From the NCBI GenBank assembly GCA_017984435.1, contig JAGNZK010000018.1:1-50145 (forward strand): a DNA stretch of 50,145 nucleotides. Reading direction: 5' to 3'. Shown here in pieces: positions 1-9,213 of this stretch. This DNA is from Nitrosomonas sp. (GTDB lineage Bacteria > Pseudomonadota > Gammaproteobacteria > Burkholderiales > Nitrosomonadaceae). Under the pieces are notes generated by a model. That model saw nothing but the letters and a program-made list of their open reading frames with translations, searched no databases and had not been told where the DNA came from. The first letter of the stretch is position 1. Every line of letters starts with the position of its first letter. A program made the position numbers and the translations under genes.

Positions 1-1
1 A

Positions 2-67
2 AGACAAGATATCAGCGAAATAAAGCAAGAAATAGCGCGATTCAAGCCAGAATATCGCAAATCTTAA
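2..67 (+). CDS. C-terminal tail of a gene cut by the window edge
   Basis: Reading from base 2, an open frame of 21 codons ends with TAA at 65-67. The tail is charged and helix-like (ends KPEYRKS), as expected for a protein C-terminus, but it is too short to name. It would converge with the ABC permease gene on the other strand. The other two plus-strand frames also stay open for part of this stretch, so this is only a plausible partial gene. Confidence 0.2.
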   Translation, partial: RQDISEIKQEIARFKPEYRKS

Positions 68-127
68 CCCAATATCCCAAAACCGCTCGCTTTGCCCTTG
101 GGGTGCGGTGAATTAATCAGTGTTTCC

Positions 128-1105
128 CTATGTTAAGCGAATTCTTGGATCAACAAGCGTATAGGATATATCTGTAAGAACTAAGCCCACGATATAAAGC
201 ATGGAACCTAAAAAAACCATCGCTCTTACAATTGCAAAATCCTGTGAATTAATGGCATCAATGGTATAGCTACCCAGTCCTGGTATACCAAAGAACGACT
301 CAACCAGCAAGCTACCTAGAAATAATAAAGGTACCACTACAACTGCGCCCGTTAAAATTGGAATCATCGCATTCTTTAAGACATGCTTGAATAAAACAAT
401 GCGCTCAGATAATCCTTTTGCTCTAGCTGTGCGCACATATTCTTTATTCATTTCTTCCAGAAAAATTGTGCGGTACCAGCGCGTATTCGATCCAGCGTTA
501 CTCACAATACCAATTATGACAGGCAATAACAGAAATTTTCCTGCATCCAATCCACTGCCATAGCCTGATATGGGCACCCAATGCCAAAGTTTACTGATCA
601 GAAATTGTCCCGTAATAATGTAAAATAGGCTGGAAATCGACATGAGCGCCACGCACAGCACCACTCCCCAAAAATCAATATAAGTGGCGCGAAAAAAAAC
701 CATCAGTAGTGCAAAAGTGATATAGGCAATTAATCCCAGAATGAATACGGGCAACGCAATAGCAAGACTGGGCAGCATACGTGACTTGATTTCCTGCGCA
801 ATATCACGTCCGTCATCTGCTTGTCCAAAATCGAATACAAACATCGACACTGATTTTTCAAAGAAAATTGTCTTAGTCAGTTTCCCTAATTTCTCTTCTT
901 CCTGATTGAAAAGCAAGGGTTTATCATAACCCCGCTCGATTTTCCATTTTTCGATCGCTTCAGGCGTTACATATTTAATGCCTAATTGCATACGTGCCAT
1001 ATCGTCGGGGGTATTCACGATAAAAAACAAAGCAAATGTAATAAGATTAACCCCGATAAGAATCGGCAGTGCATAAAAAATACGTCGAAGAATATAGTTA
1101 AACAT
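128..1105 (-). CDS. ABC transporter permease, peptide/oligopeptide type (OppB/DppB/YejB-like)
   Basis: This 325-residue inner-membrane protein is the B-type permease of a peptide or nickel-type ABC importer. The N-terminus (NYILRRIFYALPIL) is the family's standard first transmembrane helix. Further membrane segments lie at roughly 115-135, 140-165, 190-210, 245-275 and 295-315. The cytoplasmic EAA-type loop that contacts the ATPase is visible (EYVRTARAKGLSE, followed by the NAMIPILT segment). It starts 21 bases after the stop of the solute-binding gene, so the two are probably one operon. A C-type permease and two ATPase genes would normally follow. Here the gene ends at 128, and the remaining bases hold what looks like the end of an opposing gene. 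The substrate cannot be told from sequence. Confidence 0.85.
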   Translation of the reverse strand: MFNYILRRIFYALPILIGVNLITFALFFIVNTPDDMARMQLGIKYVTPEAIEKWKIERGYDKPLLFNQEEEKLGKLTKTIFFEKSVSMFVFDFGQADDGRDIAQEIKSRMLPSLAIALPVFILGLIAYITFALLMVFFRATYIDFWGVVLCVALMSISSLFYIITGQFLISKLWHWVPISGYGSGLDAGKFLLLPVIIGIVSNAGSNTRWYRTIFLEEMNKEYVRTARAKGLSERIVLFKHVLKNAMIPILTGAVVVVPLLFLGSLLVESFFGIPGLGSYTIDAINSQDFAIVRAMVFLGSMLYIVGLVLTDISYTLVDPRIRLT

Positions 1106-1126
1106 CGCTACTGTTCAGCCGCAACT

Positions 1127-3322
1127 TCAAAGTGACACCGCATTTACCGCAGCGCTGTTTTCACGACGACGAAAAGCGGTAACAGCCGGAATAAAACTAA
1201 TGATCAGCATAATCAGCATTAGCATCATTGGCCACAATATTGGATTGTTCCATTCATTTCGTTTCTGATCTCTCAGACTCGCATCAATCTTGAGATATTT
1301 AAGATTGTTATTCGATATTCTGTTTGGCTTTACATTCTGATACCAGGAATGATACAGACCATAATCTTTCGGATGATACCCCCACAGCCATGGTGCATCG
1401 TAGCGTAGTATCTTTACCATACGATCAATTATTTGCTGCCTCTCCGGTCCATTTTCCATATGCTCCATTTGCTCAAACAAATGGTCATACTCTTTATTAT
1501 CATAATTTGCAGCATTCTGCCCATCGCTACCTACTTTACGTTGCGGCCCGTACAATAAAAACAAAAAATTCTCCGGATCAGGATAATCCGCGTTCCAGCC
1601 CCATTCAAAAATCTGTGCATTTCCTTTACGGATTTTATCTTGGAAACGATTATAGTCAGTGCTCCTGACAACCAATTGTATATTCAGTTTTTGAAACTGT
1701 TTACGCATCCAATCAAGCCTGGATTTGTCTTCAGAACTACGTGCGGTTACATCAAAATACAGAATCAATGGTGCACCCGTTTTCCGATCTACACCGTTGG
1801 GATAACCCGCCTCTGCCAGCAAAGTCTTCGCTACCTGAATTGACTTACGCTGTGGCTGATCATTAATCCAATTATATACCACAGGATTCATCCCTTCCTT
1901 TCCCTCACGATAACCTGGGATACCTGGTGCAATGGGACTCTGAGCTGATAATCCGCGACCATTTGCAAAAATTGAAATAAATTCCTCATAATCCACTGCA
2001 ATTGAAATCGCCTGTCTCAGTTTTCTAGCCGACTCGCGTTGATGTGCGTTACTTCCACCAACGATGGGATCCAGCATATTAAAACCCACATAAAAAGTGG
2101 ATATCGCAACAGCTGTTTCCAATCTTATTCCCTGCGCCGCCATCTCTTCAGTAACAGTAGCTTCTCCTCCTTGCCCTCCTAATTGTACTGCCTGATCAAA
2201 ACTATCTGATCCAATCCCGGTTGCGTCATAATAACCCTGTAAAAACTTATTCCATCGCGGAATACTCTCTTTTTCCCGAGTGTAAATAATTTTATCGATA
2301 AATGGCAGTGCCTTACCGGCATCTATCAACAAGCCATTCTCTTCATCTCCCATCATGCCTTCGGTCGGATAATATTCACCATGAAAATTTGGATTTTTCT
2401 CCAACACCATTCTCAGATTGGGATTATTTTCCGTGAGCATGTAAGGACCTGTGCCAATAGGATACCAGTCCAACGTGATATTTTTTTGTATTAACCCCTT
2501 CTGCGAATAAAACCGATCCGCTTCCCACGGAATCGGCGCAAAAAAAGGCATTGCCAACCAATAAATAAATTGTGGATATTTACCCTTTATTTTTATCTGG
2601 TAAGTATAAGTATCAATAGTTTGCACGCCCTCTAATGGATAATCCCTCAGATCTAAATATGTTTTTTCTTCAGATTGCGCTTGCTCAACTTCTCTAAGCA
2701 CAGTTGCATGATCTCTAAGTCCTACGATGTAATCTGCCATGAGCCCATATATCGGAGAGTGCAATCTCGGATGCGCCAGACGCTTGATTTGATATACATA
2801 ATCCTCTGCTGTCAATTCACGCGTGCCCATTTGCGGAAAATCCGACAGCTTGAATATTGATGCTAATTCTTGATTACTCAGATTATGGTAAAGCCACTCA
2901 CCTTGACCGTTCTTTGCAAATGCCGGATGAGGCTGGAAGAGAATTCCTGGTTTGATTGAAATTTCATAAACGCTATAGGCAATATTAGCAGACGGCGTAT
3001 CATTCGATAATTGGTTATTTTCACTATCAAAATACTTCACAATAGGAACTTCTTTTGCCGTCGATGGCATTAATACAAAAGGCCGTTTTAAGTAATGATA
3101 TTGTAGTGGCGATTCATAAATCTGTGCAGTAAACTGAATTTCATTAGAGCTATAGGATTGCACTGGATCAAGATGTTTGGGACGTTCGCTGAATACATTA
3201 TAAAGAATATTTTTTCCCGTATCGGCAGCTGCATAGGGGCTATTCCAATTATGCTTACTACAAGCGGATAGCAGAAATACCAGCAAAATCAACACCCGCG
3301 ATGTATTAACCATTGTTCTCAT
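1127..3322 (-). CDS. ABC transporter solute-binding lipoprotein, family 5 (OppA-like)
   Basis: The frame is open back to 3445, but the first 41 codons have no signal sequence and run into the fabI promoter. The preferred start is the ATG at 3322 (731 residues), or the nearby ATGs at 3313 or 3337. From there a signal peptide leads to a lipobox, LLSAC, so the mature protein should be a lipid-anchored periplasmic binding protein. The body has family-5 features: an early 'PKHLDPVQSY' segment, 'ADYPDPENFL' near the C-terminus and an overall OppA-like length. An unusual trait is a C-terminal hydrophobic stretch (about MLMLIMLIISFIPAV) followed by three arginines, which predicts a second membrane anchor. 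It is co-transcribed with the downstream permease. Confidence 0.82.
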   Translation of the reverse strand: MRTMVNTSRVLILLVFLLSACSKHNWNSPYAAADTGKNILYNVFSERPKHLDPVQSYSSNEIQFTAQIYESPLQYHYLKRPFVLMPSTAKEVPIVKYFDSENNQLSNDTPSANIAYSVYEISIKPGILFQPHPAFAKNGQGEWLYHNLSNQELASIFKLSDFPQMGTRELTAEDYVYQIKRLAHPRLHSPIYGLMADYIVGLRDHATVLREVEQAQSEEKTYLDLRDYPLEGVQTIDTYTYQIKIKGKYPQFIYWLAMPFFAPIPWEADRFYSQKGLIQKNITLDWYPIGTGPYMLTENNPNLRMVLEKNPNFHGEYYPTEGMMGDEENGLLIDAGKALPFIDKIIYTREKESIPRWNKFLQGYYDATGIGSDSFDQAVQLGGQGGEATVTEEMAAQGIRLETAVAISTFYVGFNMLDPIVGGSNAHQRESARKLRQAISIAVDYEEFISIFANGRGLSAQSPIAPGIPGYREGKEGMNPVVYNWINDQPQRKSIQVAKTLLAEAGYPNGVDRKTGAPLILYFDVTARSSEDKSRLDWMRKQFQKLNIQLVVRSTDYNRFQDKIRKGNAQIFEWGWNADYPDPENFLFLLYGPQRKVGSDGQNAANYDNKEYDHLFEQMEHMENGPERQQIIDRMVKILRYDAPWLWGYHPKDYGLYHSWYQNVKPNRISNNNLKYLKIDASLRDQKRNEWNNPILWPMMLMLIMLIISFIPAVTAFRRRENSAAVNAVSL

Positions 3323-3400
3323 TGTAAATTGACCCATCGGAACTAGTTTGTGCTTTAAACAAATAGGATAGACATCCCCTATATATCTTCTACTGCACAA

Positions 3401-3429
3401 TGCCACCTTATCTGTGCTTCGGCTATAAT
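3401..3429 (+). promoter_or_regulatory. Probable sigma-70 promoter of fabI
   Basis: A perfect TATAAT at 3424-3429 lies 33 bases before the fabI ATG. The matching -35 position (about 3401-3406, TGCCAC) is a poor match, so the call rests on the -10 box and its position. It lies in the same DNA that a longer start of the opposing binding-protein gene would have to encode, which argues for the shorter start of that gene. Confidence 0.5.
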
Positions 3430-3462
3430 TCGTTAATTTACTCAATTTTACAAGGAAATTTT

Positions 3463-4248
3463 ATGGGATTTCTAGCGAATAAACGTGTACTCATTACTGG
3501 TCTTCTTAGTAATCGCTCAATTGCTTACGGTATCGCCAAGGCAATGAAACGTGAAGGTGCAATACTAGCATTTACTTACCAAGGAGAAGAAGTGCGTGGG
3601 CGAGTCGAGAAACTGGCTGCTGAATTTGACAGCGACCTGTTATTCCCCTGTGATGTAGCCAGCGATAATGAAATCACACTATGTTTTGAAAATCTGCAAA
3701 AACATTGGGATAGTTTGGATTGCATCGTTCATTCTATTGCTTTTGCTCCACGTGAAGCATTAACGGGGGATTATCTGGAAAGTGTCAACAGAGAAGCATT
3801 TCGCATTGCACATGACATCAGTGCCTATAGTTTTTCCGCACTCGCCAAAGCGGCACGACCCTTGATGCAAGACAAAGGCGGTTCGCTGCTAACATTAAGC
3901 TATTTAGGTGCAATACGGGTGATGCCAAACTACAATGTGATGGGATTGGCCAAAGCCAGCCTTGAAGCTAATGTCCGTTTCATGGCTTCCAGTCTTGGTC
4001 CCAAAGGAATACGTGTAAATGCTATTTCTGCCGGACCTATCAAAACCCTCGCTGCAGCGGGCATCGGAAATTTTGGAAAATTATTAGGTTACACCGAAAA
4101 AGTTTCACCATTACGTCGCAATGTAACAACTGACGAGGTCGGTAATGTTGCCGCTTTTCTGTGCAGCGATTTGGCCAGTGGCATCACTGGAGAAGTAACT
4201 TACGTCGATGCGGGTTTCAATACAGTTGCTTTTGATCTCACGGACTGA
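3463..4248 (+). CDS. fabI: Enoyl-ACP reductase (NADH), FabI
   Basis: FabI catalyses the last reduction step of each fatty-acid elongation round (trans-2-enoyl-ACP to acyl-ACP) in the cytoplasm. The protein is 261 residues, the usual length. It is an SDR-fold enzyme with the FabI variant of the nucleotide motif ([11 protein letters not shown] near residue 13). The active-site pattern is Tyr147, Tyr157, six residues, then Lys164, which fits the E. coli Y146/Y156/K163 arrangement. The ATG at 3463 has AAGGA 7 bases upstream and is preferred over an earlier in-frame ATG at 3400 that precedes the promoter. It is convergent with ppiD, 18 bases away, with no clear terminator between them. Confidence 0.95.
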   Translation: MGFLANKRVLITGLLSNRSIAYGIAKAMKREGAILAFTYQGEEVRGRVEKLAAEFDSDLLFPCDVASDNEITLCFENLQKHWDSLDCIVHSIAFAPREALTGDYLESVNREAFRIAHDISAYSFSALAKAARPLMQDKGGSLLTLSYLGAIRVMPNYNVMGLAKASLEANVRFMASSLGPKGIRVNAISAGPIKTLAAAGIGNFGKLLGYTEKVSPLRRNVTTDEVGNVAAFLCSDLASGITGEVTYVDAGFNTVAFDLTD

Positions 4249-4266
4249 GGAATTATAAAAAGCAAA

Positions 4267-6150
4267 CTAGAAGTTATCTTGCTTAACCTTCACATCATAC
4301 TGTTTTCTGAGCACGGAAAGATAAGAGGACATTTCCTCTTGAGTAATCATCTGCTGTAGCTGTTTATTAAAGTTATTAAGTTTTGTTTCTTCTGCAAACT
4401 CTGGTTCTATAACTTTATTGATCCGCATCAGACTATATCCGCCTTTGGGATTAATCTCTCCAATATAAACTGGCAGACTATCGACTTCAGCTCTAAAAAT
4501 TGCTCGCAAGGTTTCATGATCCAAGCCTTGCGATTGCATATAGGAAATCTGTTTTGCATCAGACCAGGTAACATCAGTAGCATCTTCACCTGCTTGCAGA
4601 CGTGCAAGTTTTGCTTGACCTTCCTCAACTACCTTTGCTTCAGCCATCTGTTGCTTAAGTTTCTCAATAATTTGATCTCTAACCACCATTAACGATTGCG
4701 CAGTAGCAGGTTTATGCTCAATGACACGAGCCGACACAAATGTGTCGGGTTTCACTTCTATCGCTTCGGTATTACGTTGATTGGAAATCGCATCATCCGA
4801 AAAAATAGCTAATAATAGTTTCTCATTAGCTAACATAGAAGGTTCTGTCGAATTTCTTGTGATCCAATCACTTTGCTGTGGCATTAACTCAAACTTTTCT
4901 GCTGCCGCTTGCAGACTATCACCTTGCTCGTAAACCACATTACTAAAATCTTCAACAATTTCCCCAAAAATGCTGCTTACCATCTGCATTTTCAGTTTAT
5001 TCTCAATTTGCTCTCGTACCGCTTCCAGATTAGGCTGCTTTTCTTCCTTGATATCAGTCAGTTTAATCACATGCAATCCAAAATCCGTCTCTACGATGTC
5101 ACTAATCTCATGCAGTTGCATTGAAAATATGCTGTCTTCAAAAGACTTAACCATCACTCCGCGACCAAAGAAACCAAGATCTCCACCATGAGTCGCTGAA
5201 CCAGGATCATTCGAATGTTCTTTTGCAATTTCTGCAAATTGTTCTGGATCTTGCCTGACCTGCTCTAATATATTTTCTGCTTTTTCTCGTGCTAGCCGCC
5301 TTTCATCCTCCGACGCATCCGCTGACACAGTAATCAGGATATGACTGGCTTTTCGTTCTTCAGGTTGACCGAATTCTTTCTGATGTTCTTCAAAATAAGT
5401 ATGGATCGCTTCATCGCTGACCGTCTCATTCTTGGCCACTGCATCCAATGATAGAACCAAATATTCAACACGCACTCGTTCAGGCAGATTAAAATCAGTT
5501 TTATTTTTCTCGTAGTAAGCATTGACATCCGCTTCTTCTGGCATCATTTGCGGTAAGAAATGCTCCAATCCGATCTGAAATTGACTGATTTCACGTTGCA
5601 CCTCGCTTAAATACCTTACTCTTTCAGCAACAGCTTTAGGTGCAAATCCATTCTCGCTATAACCATCTAATAATTGCTGCAATAAAAGCTCTTGACGCAC
5701 ACGTGATTCAAATGTTGTGGGAGTTAATCCTTGATTACGCAGTAAATCCTCATATTGCTGCTTAGAAAATTTATTGTCTTTTTGAAATGCAGGTATATCT
5801 CGAATTGTCTTAATTAATTGTGAATCCAGAACAATAAATCCATTGCTAACAGCTTCCCGGTGTAACAGTCGCTGTTGAATCAGTCTTTCCAAAACTGAAT
5901 TTCTTACCTCGAAAGTATCCAGCATTGCACTATCAAAATTTGCACCAAGCATGGCACGCATTCTTTCATGATGATCGCGTAGCGCCTGTTCATACTCACG
6001 GCGCGGTATCTCTTCGCCATCGACTATTGCAACATACCCTTCTTTACCATCACTACGATACGACTCCACACCCCAAAATAGAAATGGCAACACCGCCAGG
6101 CCCATAATGACTTGAACGACACGTTTCTTACGGTTGACGAAATCAAACAC
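4267..6150 (-). CDS. ppiD: Membrane-anchored periplasmic peptidyl-prolyl isomerase/chaperone, PpiD
   Basis: This 627-residue protein has PpiD architecture. It has a short cytoplasmic N-terminus (FDFVNRKKR) and one transmembrane helix at about residues 12-30. A SurA-like N-terminal chaperone region follows, then one parvulin domain at about 265-360. The parvulin domain carries the expected signatures: RKASHILI, HSNDPGS, GGDLGFFGRG and FGLHVIKL. A C-terminal SurA-like half completes the protein. PpiD sits at the Sec translocon and helps newly exported proteins fold. The start is GTG at 6150. It lies downstream of hupB and two tRNA genes, the order found in many betaproteobacteria and comparable to hupB-ppiD in E. 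coli. Confidence 0.93.
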   Translation of the reverse strand: MFDFVNRKKRVVQVIMGLAVLPFLFWGVESYRSDGKEGYVAIVDGEEIPRREYEQALRDHHERMRAMLGANFDSAMLDTFEVRNSVLERLIQQRLLHREAVSNGFIVLDSQLIKTIRDIPAFQKDNKFSKQQYEDLLRNQGLTPTTFESRVRQELLLQQLLDGYSENGFAPKAVAERVRYLSEVQREISQFQIGLEHFLPQMMPEEADVNAYYEKNKTDFNLPERVRVEYLVLSLDAVAKNETVSDEAIHTYFEEHQKEFGQPEERKASHILITVSADASEDERRLAREKAENILEQVRQDPEQFAEIAKEHSNDPGSATHGGDLGFFGRGVMVKSFEDSIFSMQLHEISDIVETDFGLHVIKLTDIKEEKQPNLEAVREQIENKLKMQMVSSIFGEIVEDFSNVVYEQGDSLQAAAEKFELMPQQSDWITRNSTEPSMLANEKLLLAIFSDDAISNQRNTEAIEVKPDTFVSARVIEHKPATAQSLMVVRDQIIEKLKQQMAEAKVVEEGQAKLARLQAGEDATDVTWSDAKQISYMQSQGLDHETLRAIFRAEVDSLPVYIGEINPKGGYSLMRINKVIEPEFAEETKLNNFNKQLQQMITQEEMSSYLSVLRKQYDVKVKQDNF

Positions 6151-6226
6151 AATTAAAACCTGAGAATGCTAAAAATGAAAATAAGACCAAAGAATTTTTT
6201 ACTGAAAACTAAACACATTTTTTGTT

Positions 6227-6303
6227 TGGCGGAGTGGACGGGACTCGAACCCGCGACCCCCGGCGTGACAGGCCGGTATTCTAACCAACTGAACTACCAC
6301 TCC
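6227..6303 (-). tRNA. tRNA-Asp (GTC)
   Basis: The reverse complement folds as a 77-base tRNA. The acceptor stem is GGAGTGG paired with CCACTCC, followed by a G discriminator and an encoded CCA. The anticodon loop is CTGTCAC with GTC (Asp), and the T arm reads GGTTCGAGTCC. It follows tRNA-Val by 18 bases. Confidence 0.97.
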
Positions 6304-6321
6304 AGAACTAGCTAAATTGAC

Positions 6322-6397
6322 TGGTGGGTGCTGACGGGATCGAACCGCCGACATTCGCCTTGTAAGGGCGACGCTCTACCAGCTGAGCTAAGCACCC
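6322..6397 (-). tRNA. tRNA-Val (TAC)
   Basis: A 76-base tRNA on the minus strand. The acceptor stem is GGGTGCT paired with AGCACCC, followed by an A discriminator and an encoded CCA. The D-arm segment is AGCTCAGCTGGTAGAGC, the anticodon is TAC inside CTTACAA, and the T arm contains GGTTCGATCC. It lies just after hupB and is probably processed from the hupB-tRNA-ppiD transcript. Confidence 0.97.
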
Positions 6398-6411
6398 GGT
6401 CATGAAGCGCG

Positions 6412-6684
6412 CTAGTTTACTGCATCTTTAAGCGCTTTACCAGCACTGAATTTAGGAACCTTCGCTGCTTTGATTTTAATGGCGGCACCGGTACGGGGAT
6501 TACGGCCTGTACGTGCGGCTCTTGTACCTACTTTAAAAGTCCCAAACCCGACCAAAGTTACACTCTCATTCTTTTTAAGCGCTCCCTTTATTGCAGATAA
6601 TGCGCCATCCAATGCACTACCTGCTGAGGCTTTGGAAATTTTGGCTGATTTTGCGATAGCTTCAATAAGTTCGGATTTGTTCAT
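6412..6684 (-). CDS. hupB: DNA-binding protein HU-beta
   Basis: A 90-residue histone-like protein that bends and compacts DNA as a dimer. The family signature is present ([19 protein letters not shown]), as is the start [11 protein letters not shown]. The C-terminus KALKDAVN is typical. A strong ribosome-binding site (AGAAGGGG, 6691-6698) lies just upstream of the ATG. A good sigma-70 promoter lies about 57 bases before the start. It heads a tRNA-Val/tRNA-Asp/ppiD unit. Confidence 0.97.
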   Translation of the reverse strand: MNKSELIEAIAKSAKISKASAGSALDGALSAIKGALKKNESVTLVGFGTFKVGTRAARTGRNPRTGAAIKIKAAKVPKFSAGKALKDAVN

Positions 6685-6740
6685 ATAATTCCCCTTCTAA
6701 GTTAATGGTAATTAAATCACAAGCAAGTACTGCAGACGTT

Positions 6741-6769
6741 CTTATATCAAGCCGTCAACGCCCGGTCAA
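6741..6769 (-). promoter_or_regulatory. Sigma-70 promoter of hupB
   Basis: On the minus strand TTGACC (6764-6769) is followed after exactly 17 bases by TATAAG (6741-6746). That is a near-consensus sigma-70 promoter, placing the transcript start about 50 bases upstream of hupB. Confidence 0.65.
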
Positions 6770-6921
6770 GCAAATTAAGGCTTTCCAGCCATATTACTTA
6801 TTAGCCATTTCACCAATCTTAGCAAGAACTGATCATTAATATTCATTATATAATTTCATAAAAACAAATAACTAGTTACAAAAGCTAAAAAACACTTGAA
6901 GTTTTATGTACTAATTCCACA

Positions 6922-7914
6922 TCAATAAATTTCTGTTTTTTGTTCGCGATTTAACAACACCTCAACCGCATTCCGAGCCGACACACCTTCATGCAGAATA
7001 CTGCAAACCGCCTGTGTAATCGGCATCTCAATATTCAATCGATGACCTAATCGCAATACCGATTGTGCTGTATGCACACCTTCAGCAACATGCCCTAGTT
7101 CATTCAAAATATCATTCAATGATTTTCCTTTGGCCAGCATCAATCCTACTTGCCGGTTTCGTGATAAATCACCGGTACTCGTCAGAATTAGGTCACCAAC
7201 CCCGGCCAATCCCATAAAAGTCTTCATACTTCCACCCAGACCAAGTCCCAAGCGGGTAATTTCCATCAGCCCTCGTGTAACCAGCGCTGCACGCGCATTA
7301 TGTCCAAACCCAATGCCATCAGAGATCCCTGCCGCGATCGTAATCACATTCTTGACTGCGCCTCCTGTTTCCACACCAACAACATCTTGACTGGTATAGA
7401 TACGTAGCCTTGAACTATGCAACTCGGCTGCTATCTTGCTGGCAAAATCGGCATCTTTAGATGCCAGCGTTAATGCAGTGGGCAGACCTTGCGCTACCTC
7501 TTCCGCAAAACTGGGACCAGACAATACCCCACAGTAAGGCAATATATCAGGATATTCTTCTTCAACCACTTGATGCGGTAATTTGGACGTTTCAGACTCA
7601 AACCCTTTGCATCCCCATATGATGGGTACTTTAATTTTACATGCGACAACTGCACGCAAAACTTCACGTAAACCGACGATGGGCACAACAATTAAAGCAA
7701 GATCTGCGGCATTTAATGCCTCGTTGAGTACTGCTGTGATTTTCAAAGACTGTGGTAATGCATAGCCTGGTAAGAAGTTTTGATTGGTTCGATACCTATT
7801 CATCTCAATTGCATGATCTGGTACCTTCGTCCACAAACTAATCTGATGACGCGCCGATAAACTAATCGCCAATGCTGAACCCCATGCACCTGCGCCCAAT
7901 ACTGCAATTCTCAT
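6922..7914 (-). CDS. gpsA: Glycerol-3-phosphate dehydrogenase [NAD(P)+], GpsA
   Basis: GpsA reduces dihydroxyacetone phosphate to sn-glycerol-3-phosphate for phospholipid synthesis. The N-terminal Rossmann motif is clear (VLGAGAWGSALA). The catalytic lysine region is AVKNVITIAAGISDG, and the C-terminal half has the expected GLAGVGDLILT. Starting at the ATG at 7914 gives 330 residues. This ATG overlaps the TGA of the upstream SH3 gene as ATGA, and GGGG lies a few bases upstream, so translation is probably coupled. A longer in-frame start at 7923 would add only three residues. It is the last gene of a rhodanese-grxC-secB-SH3-gpsA run, close to the E. coli yibN-grxC-secB-gpsA order. Confidence 0.95.
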   Translation of the reverse strand: MRIAVLGAGAWGSALAISLSARHQISLWTKVPDHAIEMNRYRTNQNFLPGYALPQSLKITAVLNEALNAADLALIVVPIVGLREVLRAVVACKIKVPIIWGCKGFESETSKLPHQVVEEEYPDILPYCGVLSGPSFAEEVAQGLPTALTLASKDADFASKIAAELHSSRLRIYTSQDVVGVETGGAVKNVITIAAGISDGIGFGHNARAALVTRGLMEITRLGLGLGGSMKTFMGLAGVGDLILTSTGDLSRNRQVGLMLAKGKSLNDILNELGHVAEGVHTAQSVLRLGHRLNIEMPITQAVCSILHEGVSARNAVEVLLNREQKTEIY

Positions 7915-8387
7915 GAACCCCAAACCTGATTGATTTTGACATAACCAGTCTGTCCATCGGAATGACGCACTTTTACCCAGCCCTTAACATCAGAGTCCAA
8001 CCATTCCATAACGATATTTTCTTCCGCCTGAAATACCAATGTTGAATTCGTATCAGCCGATTGATATATATCAGCCAATGGTACTGTTACAATCACATAA
8101 CGATGCTGACTCAACACCTTCTTTTCAACCCAAGCAAGACTACCGCTACTGTCACGCACTTTTGCCCAACCATCAACATTCACTACAACCTCAACCGGAA
8201 GATAAAGGCCCGCTACGTATAATTTATCAGCCTTAAGTGATGGCGCGTCATACATAACAACAGCATTCTCAGCAATCGAAAAATATTCCATCTCAGCGAT
8301 TACATGATTAGACATCAACAAGATGCTCGTCAGCAAAGCATTGATTCCATTTCCTAGCCAGAACGACTTAAACAGGCTTTTCCTCAT
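7911..8387 (-). CDS. Periplasmic protein with two bacterial SH3 domains
   Basis: A 158-residue protein with an N-terminal signal peptide (hydrophobic stretch at about 14-30, ending in VIAEM). Two SH3-type repeats follow, at about 35-92 and 95-157. Each has the pattern of an early small-residue segment, a 'GWAKV' or 'GWVKV' strand and a glycine-rich turn (DSSGSLAWV and HSDGQTGYV). Such domains usually bind cell-wall peptides or proteins. No catalytic domain is present. The gene lies between secB and gpsA and its stop overlaps the gpsA start. Confidence 0.78.
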   Translation of the reverse strand: MRKSLFKSFWLGNGINALLTSILLMSNHVIAEMEYFSIAENAVVMYDAPSLKADKLYVAGLYLPVEVVVNVDGWAKVRDSSGSLAWVEKKVLSQHRYVIVTVPLADIYQSADTNSTLVFQAEENIVMEWLDSDVKGWVKVRHSDGQTGYVKINQVWGS

Positions 8388-8433
8388 TAATATTCACCTT
8401 GTACGACATTCAGTTCTTCTCAAATTCATTCTT

Positions 8434-8871
8434 CTAATTCTTACTTGCTTCAGCTTTTTTCTGCTGGTAGATCGCCTCAAAATTTACCGGACTGAGGATG
8501 ACAGGTGGAAAACCGGCTCGCGTCACAATATCCGACACAGCCTCACGCAAATAAGGAAAAAGAATAGTCGGACATCCAATCCCTAGCACCGGGTCTATTT
8601 CATCATCCGACACGTTACGAATACGAAAAATACCTGCTTGCTGCACTTCAACCAGAAACATGATCTTGTCTTTAATTTTAGCTGTCACTGTCACTGTCAA
8701 CAGTACCTCATACAACCCTTCATCAATACGCTGATTTTTACCCCCGAGCTGCATATTAATTTCAGGCGTATCTCTTTCCAGAAAAATACTGGGCGCATTA
8801 GGAATTTCCAAAGATAAATCTTTTATATAAATCTTTTCTATCGCGAAAACTGGTTGCAGTTGTTCATTCAT
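8434..8871 (-). CDS. secB: Protein-export chaperone SecB
   Basis: SecB keeps preproteins unfolded and hands them to SecA. The protein is 145 residues with the family's typical segments: FAIEKIYIKDLSLEIPNAP near the start, IGCPTILFPYLREA, and the C-terminal GFPPVILSPVNF. The position next to grxC and gpsA matches the E. coli order. Confidence 0.96.
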   Translation of the reverse strand: MNEQLQPVFAIEKIYIKDLSLEIPNAPSIFLERDTPEINMQLGGKNQRIDEGLYEVLLTVTVTAKIKDKIMFLVEVQQAGIFRIRNVSDDEIDPVLGIGCPTILFPYLREAVSDIVTRAGFPPVILSPVNFEAIYQQKKAEASKN

Positions 8872-8944
8872 ATTTATTCTATCCGGTGTGTTTAAGTAAA
8901 AAGTGTCTTACCATAACTGTAATCACATCTATCCCATCATGCGT

Positions 8945-9202
8945 TCAGGTTGTCAGTAACGCTGATAGCTCACCTTTGCGATCCAGTTGTGTTAAATCAT
9001 CATAGCCACCAATATGTCTTTCTCCAATATAGATCTGCGGGACCGTGCGACGACCTGTTTTACCCATCATCTCAGCACGTTGTTCCGGCTCCAAATCAAT
9101 ACGGATTTTTTCAATATTTTCAACCCCCTTAGCACGCAACAAACTTTCCGCCATCTTGCAATAAGGGCAAAAACCCGTTGTATACATAATAACCTTAGCC
9201 AT
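8945..9202 (-). CDS. grxC: Glutaredoxin 3, GrxC
   Basis: An 85-residue dithiol glutaredoxin with active site CPYC (Cys12, Cys15). The glutathione-binding signatures are RRTVPQIYIGERHIGGYDDL, including the cis-proline TVPQ. It reduces disulphides and mixed disulphides at the expense of glutathione, and gshA/gshB lie elsewhere in this window. It is 11 bases downstream of the rhodanese-like gene and probably co-transcribed with it. Confidence 0.95.
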   Translation of the reverse strand: MAKVIMYTTGFCPYCKMAESLLRAKGVENIEKIRIDLEPEQRAEMMGKTGRRTVPQIYIGERHIGGYDDLTQLDRKGELSALLTT

Positions 9203-9213
9203 AAACTCTTATC

